In this document: piece by piece, positions 5,818 to 6,057 of the stretch
Position numbering within the stretch: the stretch's first letter is position 1
How the letters are laid out: every line of letters begins with the position of its first letter
Assembly: GCA_011375245.1 (NCBI GenBank)
Contig: DRMA01000202.1
Location: forward strand, 1 to 6,057
Reading direction: 5' to 3'
From: Thiothrix sp.
Lineage (GTDB): Bacteria; Pseudomonadota; Gammaproteobacteria; Thiotrichales; Thiotrichaceae
DNA length: 6,057 bases
Notes under the pieces: model-generated
Database searches by the model: none
Told to the model about the DNA's origin: nothing
The model's input: the letters and a program-made list of their open reading frames with translations, nothing else
Translations under genes and position numbers: made by a program

Positions 5818-6057
5818 ATGAAAGAAACAACATTAGATGTTCTTTTTTATCTTCTTGACAATTTTTCTGACTACGATGATTCAGGACAGAATCGTGATAT
5901 TCTTCACAACCAATTAGAAGATGCAGGATTTCCAGCAAGGAAAATTACTCAAGCATTTGATTGGTTGGAGAGTTTAAGTGATGAAAAGAAGTATATTATC
6001 ATCCCGCCACGTGAGCGTTCAACACGTATCTTTTCCACTAACGAACAACACTGGTTA
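5818..6057 (+). CDS. smg: Smg family protein (DUF494), 3' end outside window
   Basis: The first 80 codons of Smg are present; E. coli Smg has 157 residues, so about half is missing. MKETTLDVLFYLLDNF at the start, LEDAGFPARKITQAFDWLESL (33-53) and STRIFSTNE (68-76) correspond to [31 protein letters not shown] and SMRIYTPEE in the E. coli protein. The molecular function of the family is not established; it is usually found next to dprA and often before topA. The ATG begins 5 bp after the dprA stop, so translation is probably coupled. AGAG at 5804-5807 is the only weak Shine-Dalgarno-like sequence. Confidence 0.93.
   Translation, partial: MKETTLDVLFYLLDNFSDYDDSGQNRDILHNQLEDAGFPARKITQAFDWLESLSDEKKYIIIPPRERSTRIFSTNEQHWL

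Overview
The window reads as AT-rich proteobacterial chromosome, most likely gammaproteobacterial. The gene set is the conserved rsmB / fmt / def / LysM-protein / dprA / smg neighbourhood, and the RsmB, Fmt, Def and Smg proteins all resemble their E. coli counterparts. The same order occurs in Pseudomonas and in some betaproteobacteria, so a low-GC betaproteobacterium cannot be excluded. I see no transposase, phage gene, CRISPR array, tRNA or rRNA.

Layout from left to right: (1) 1-1096, minus strand, 5' part of rsmB (16S rRNA m5C967 methyltransferase), cut by the window edge. (2) 1097-1720, a 624-bp non-coding gap holding a dense, ordered set of DnaA boxes with AT-rich flanks. (3) 1721-3208, minus strand, fmt and def with only 15 bp between them. 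(4) 3209-3410, a divergent intergenic promoter region. (5) 3411-4562, plus strand, a LysM-domain lipoprotein. (6) 4634-5812, plus strand, dprA. (7) 5818 to the right edge, plus strand, smg, starting 5 bp after dprA and cut by the edge.

The outstanding element is the rsmB-fmt gap. It holds eight perfect TTATCCACA boxes and three one-mismatch boxes between 1248 and 1425, plus a further one-mismatch box at 1696-1704. The main cluster forms two head-to-tail arrays with 11-12 bp periodicity that point away from each other. On the left, a variant DnaA box (1248-1256) is followed, in the right polarity, by a GC-rich block, five in-phase DnaA-trios (TAG TAG TAG TAA TAG, 1219-1233) and a TATATATATAA stretch. 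This is the box / GC-rich / trio / AT-rich order described for the basal unwinding system of bacterial origins. A degenerate IHF-like site lies between that box and the main array. I interpret 1201-1427 as the likely chromosomal replication origin (oriC), or failing that a DnaA-titration or regulatory locus. It separates rsmB from fmt, which are normally neighbours, and dnaA is not in the window.

The coding genes are housekeeping. Def and Fmt act at opposite ends of the formyl-methionine cycle, RsmB modifies 16S rRNA, DprA loads RecA on incoming single-stranded DNA during transformation, the LysM lipoprotein probably sits at the cell envelope, and Smg is a conserved DUF494 protein of unclear function.
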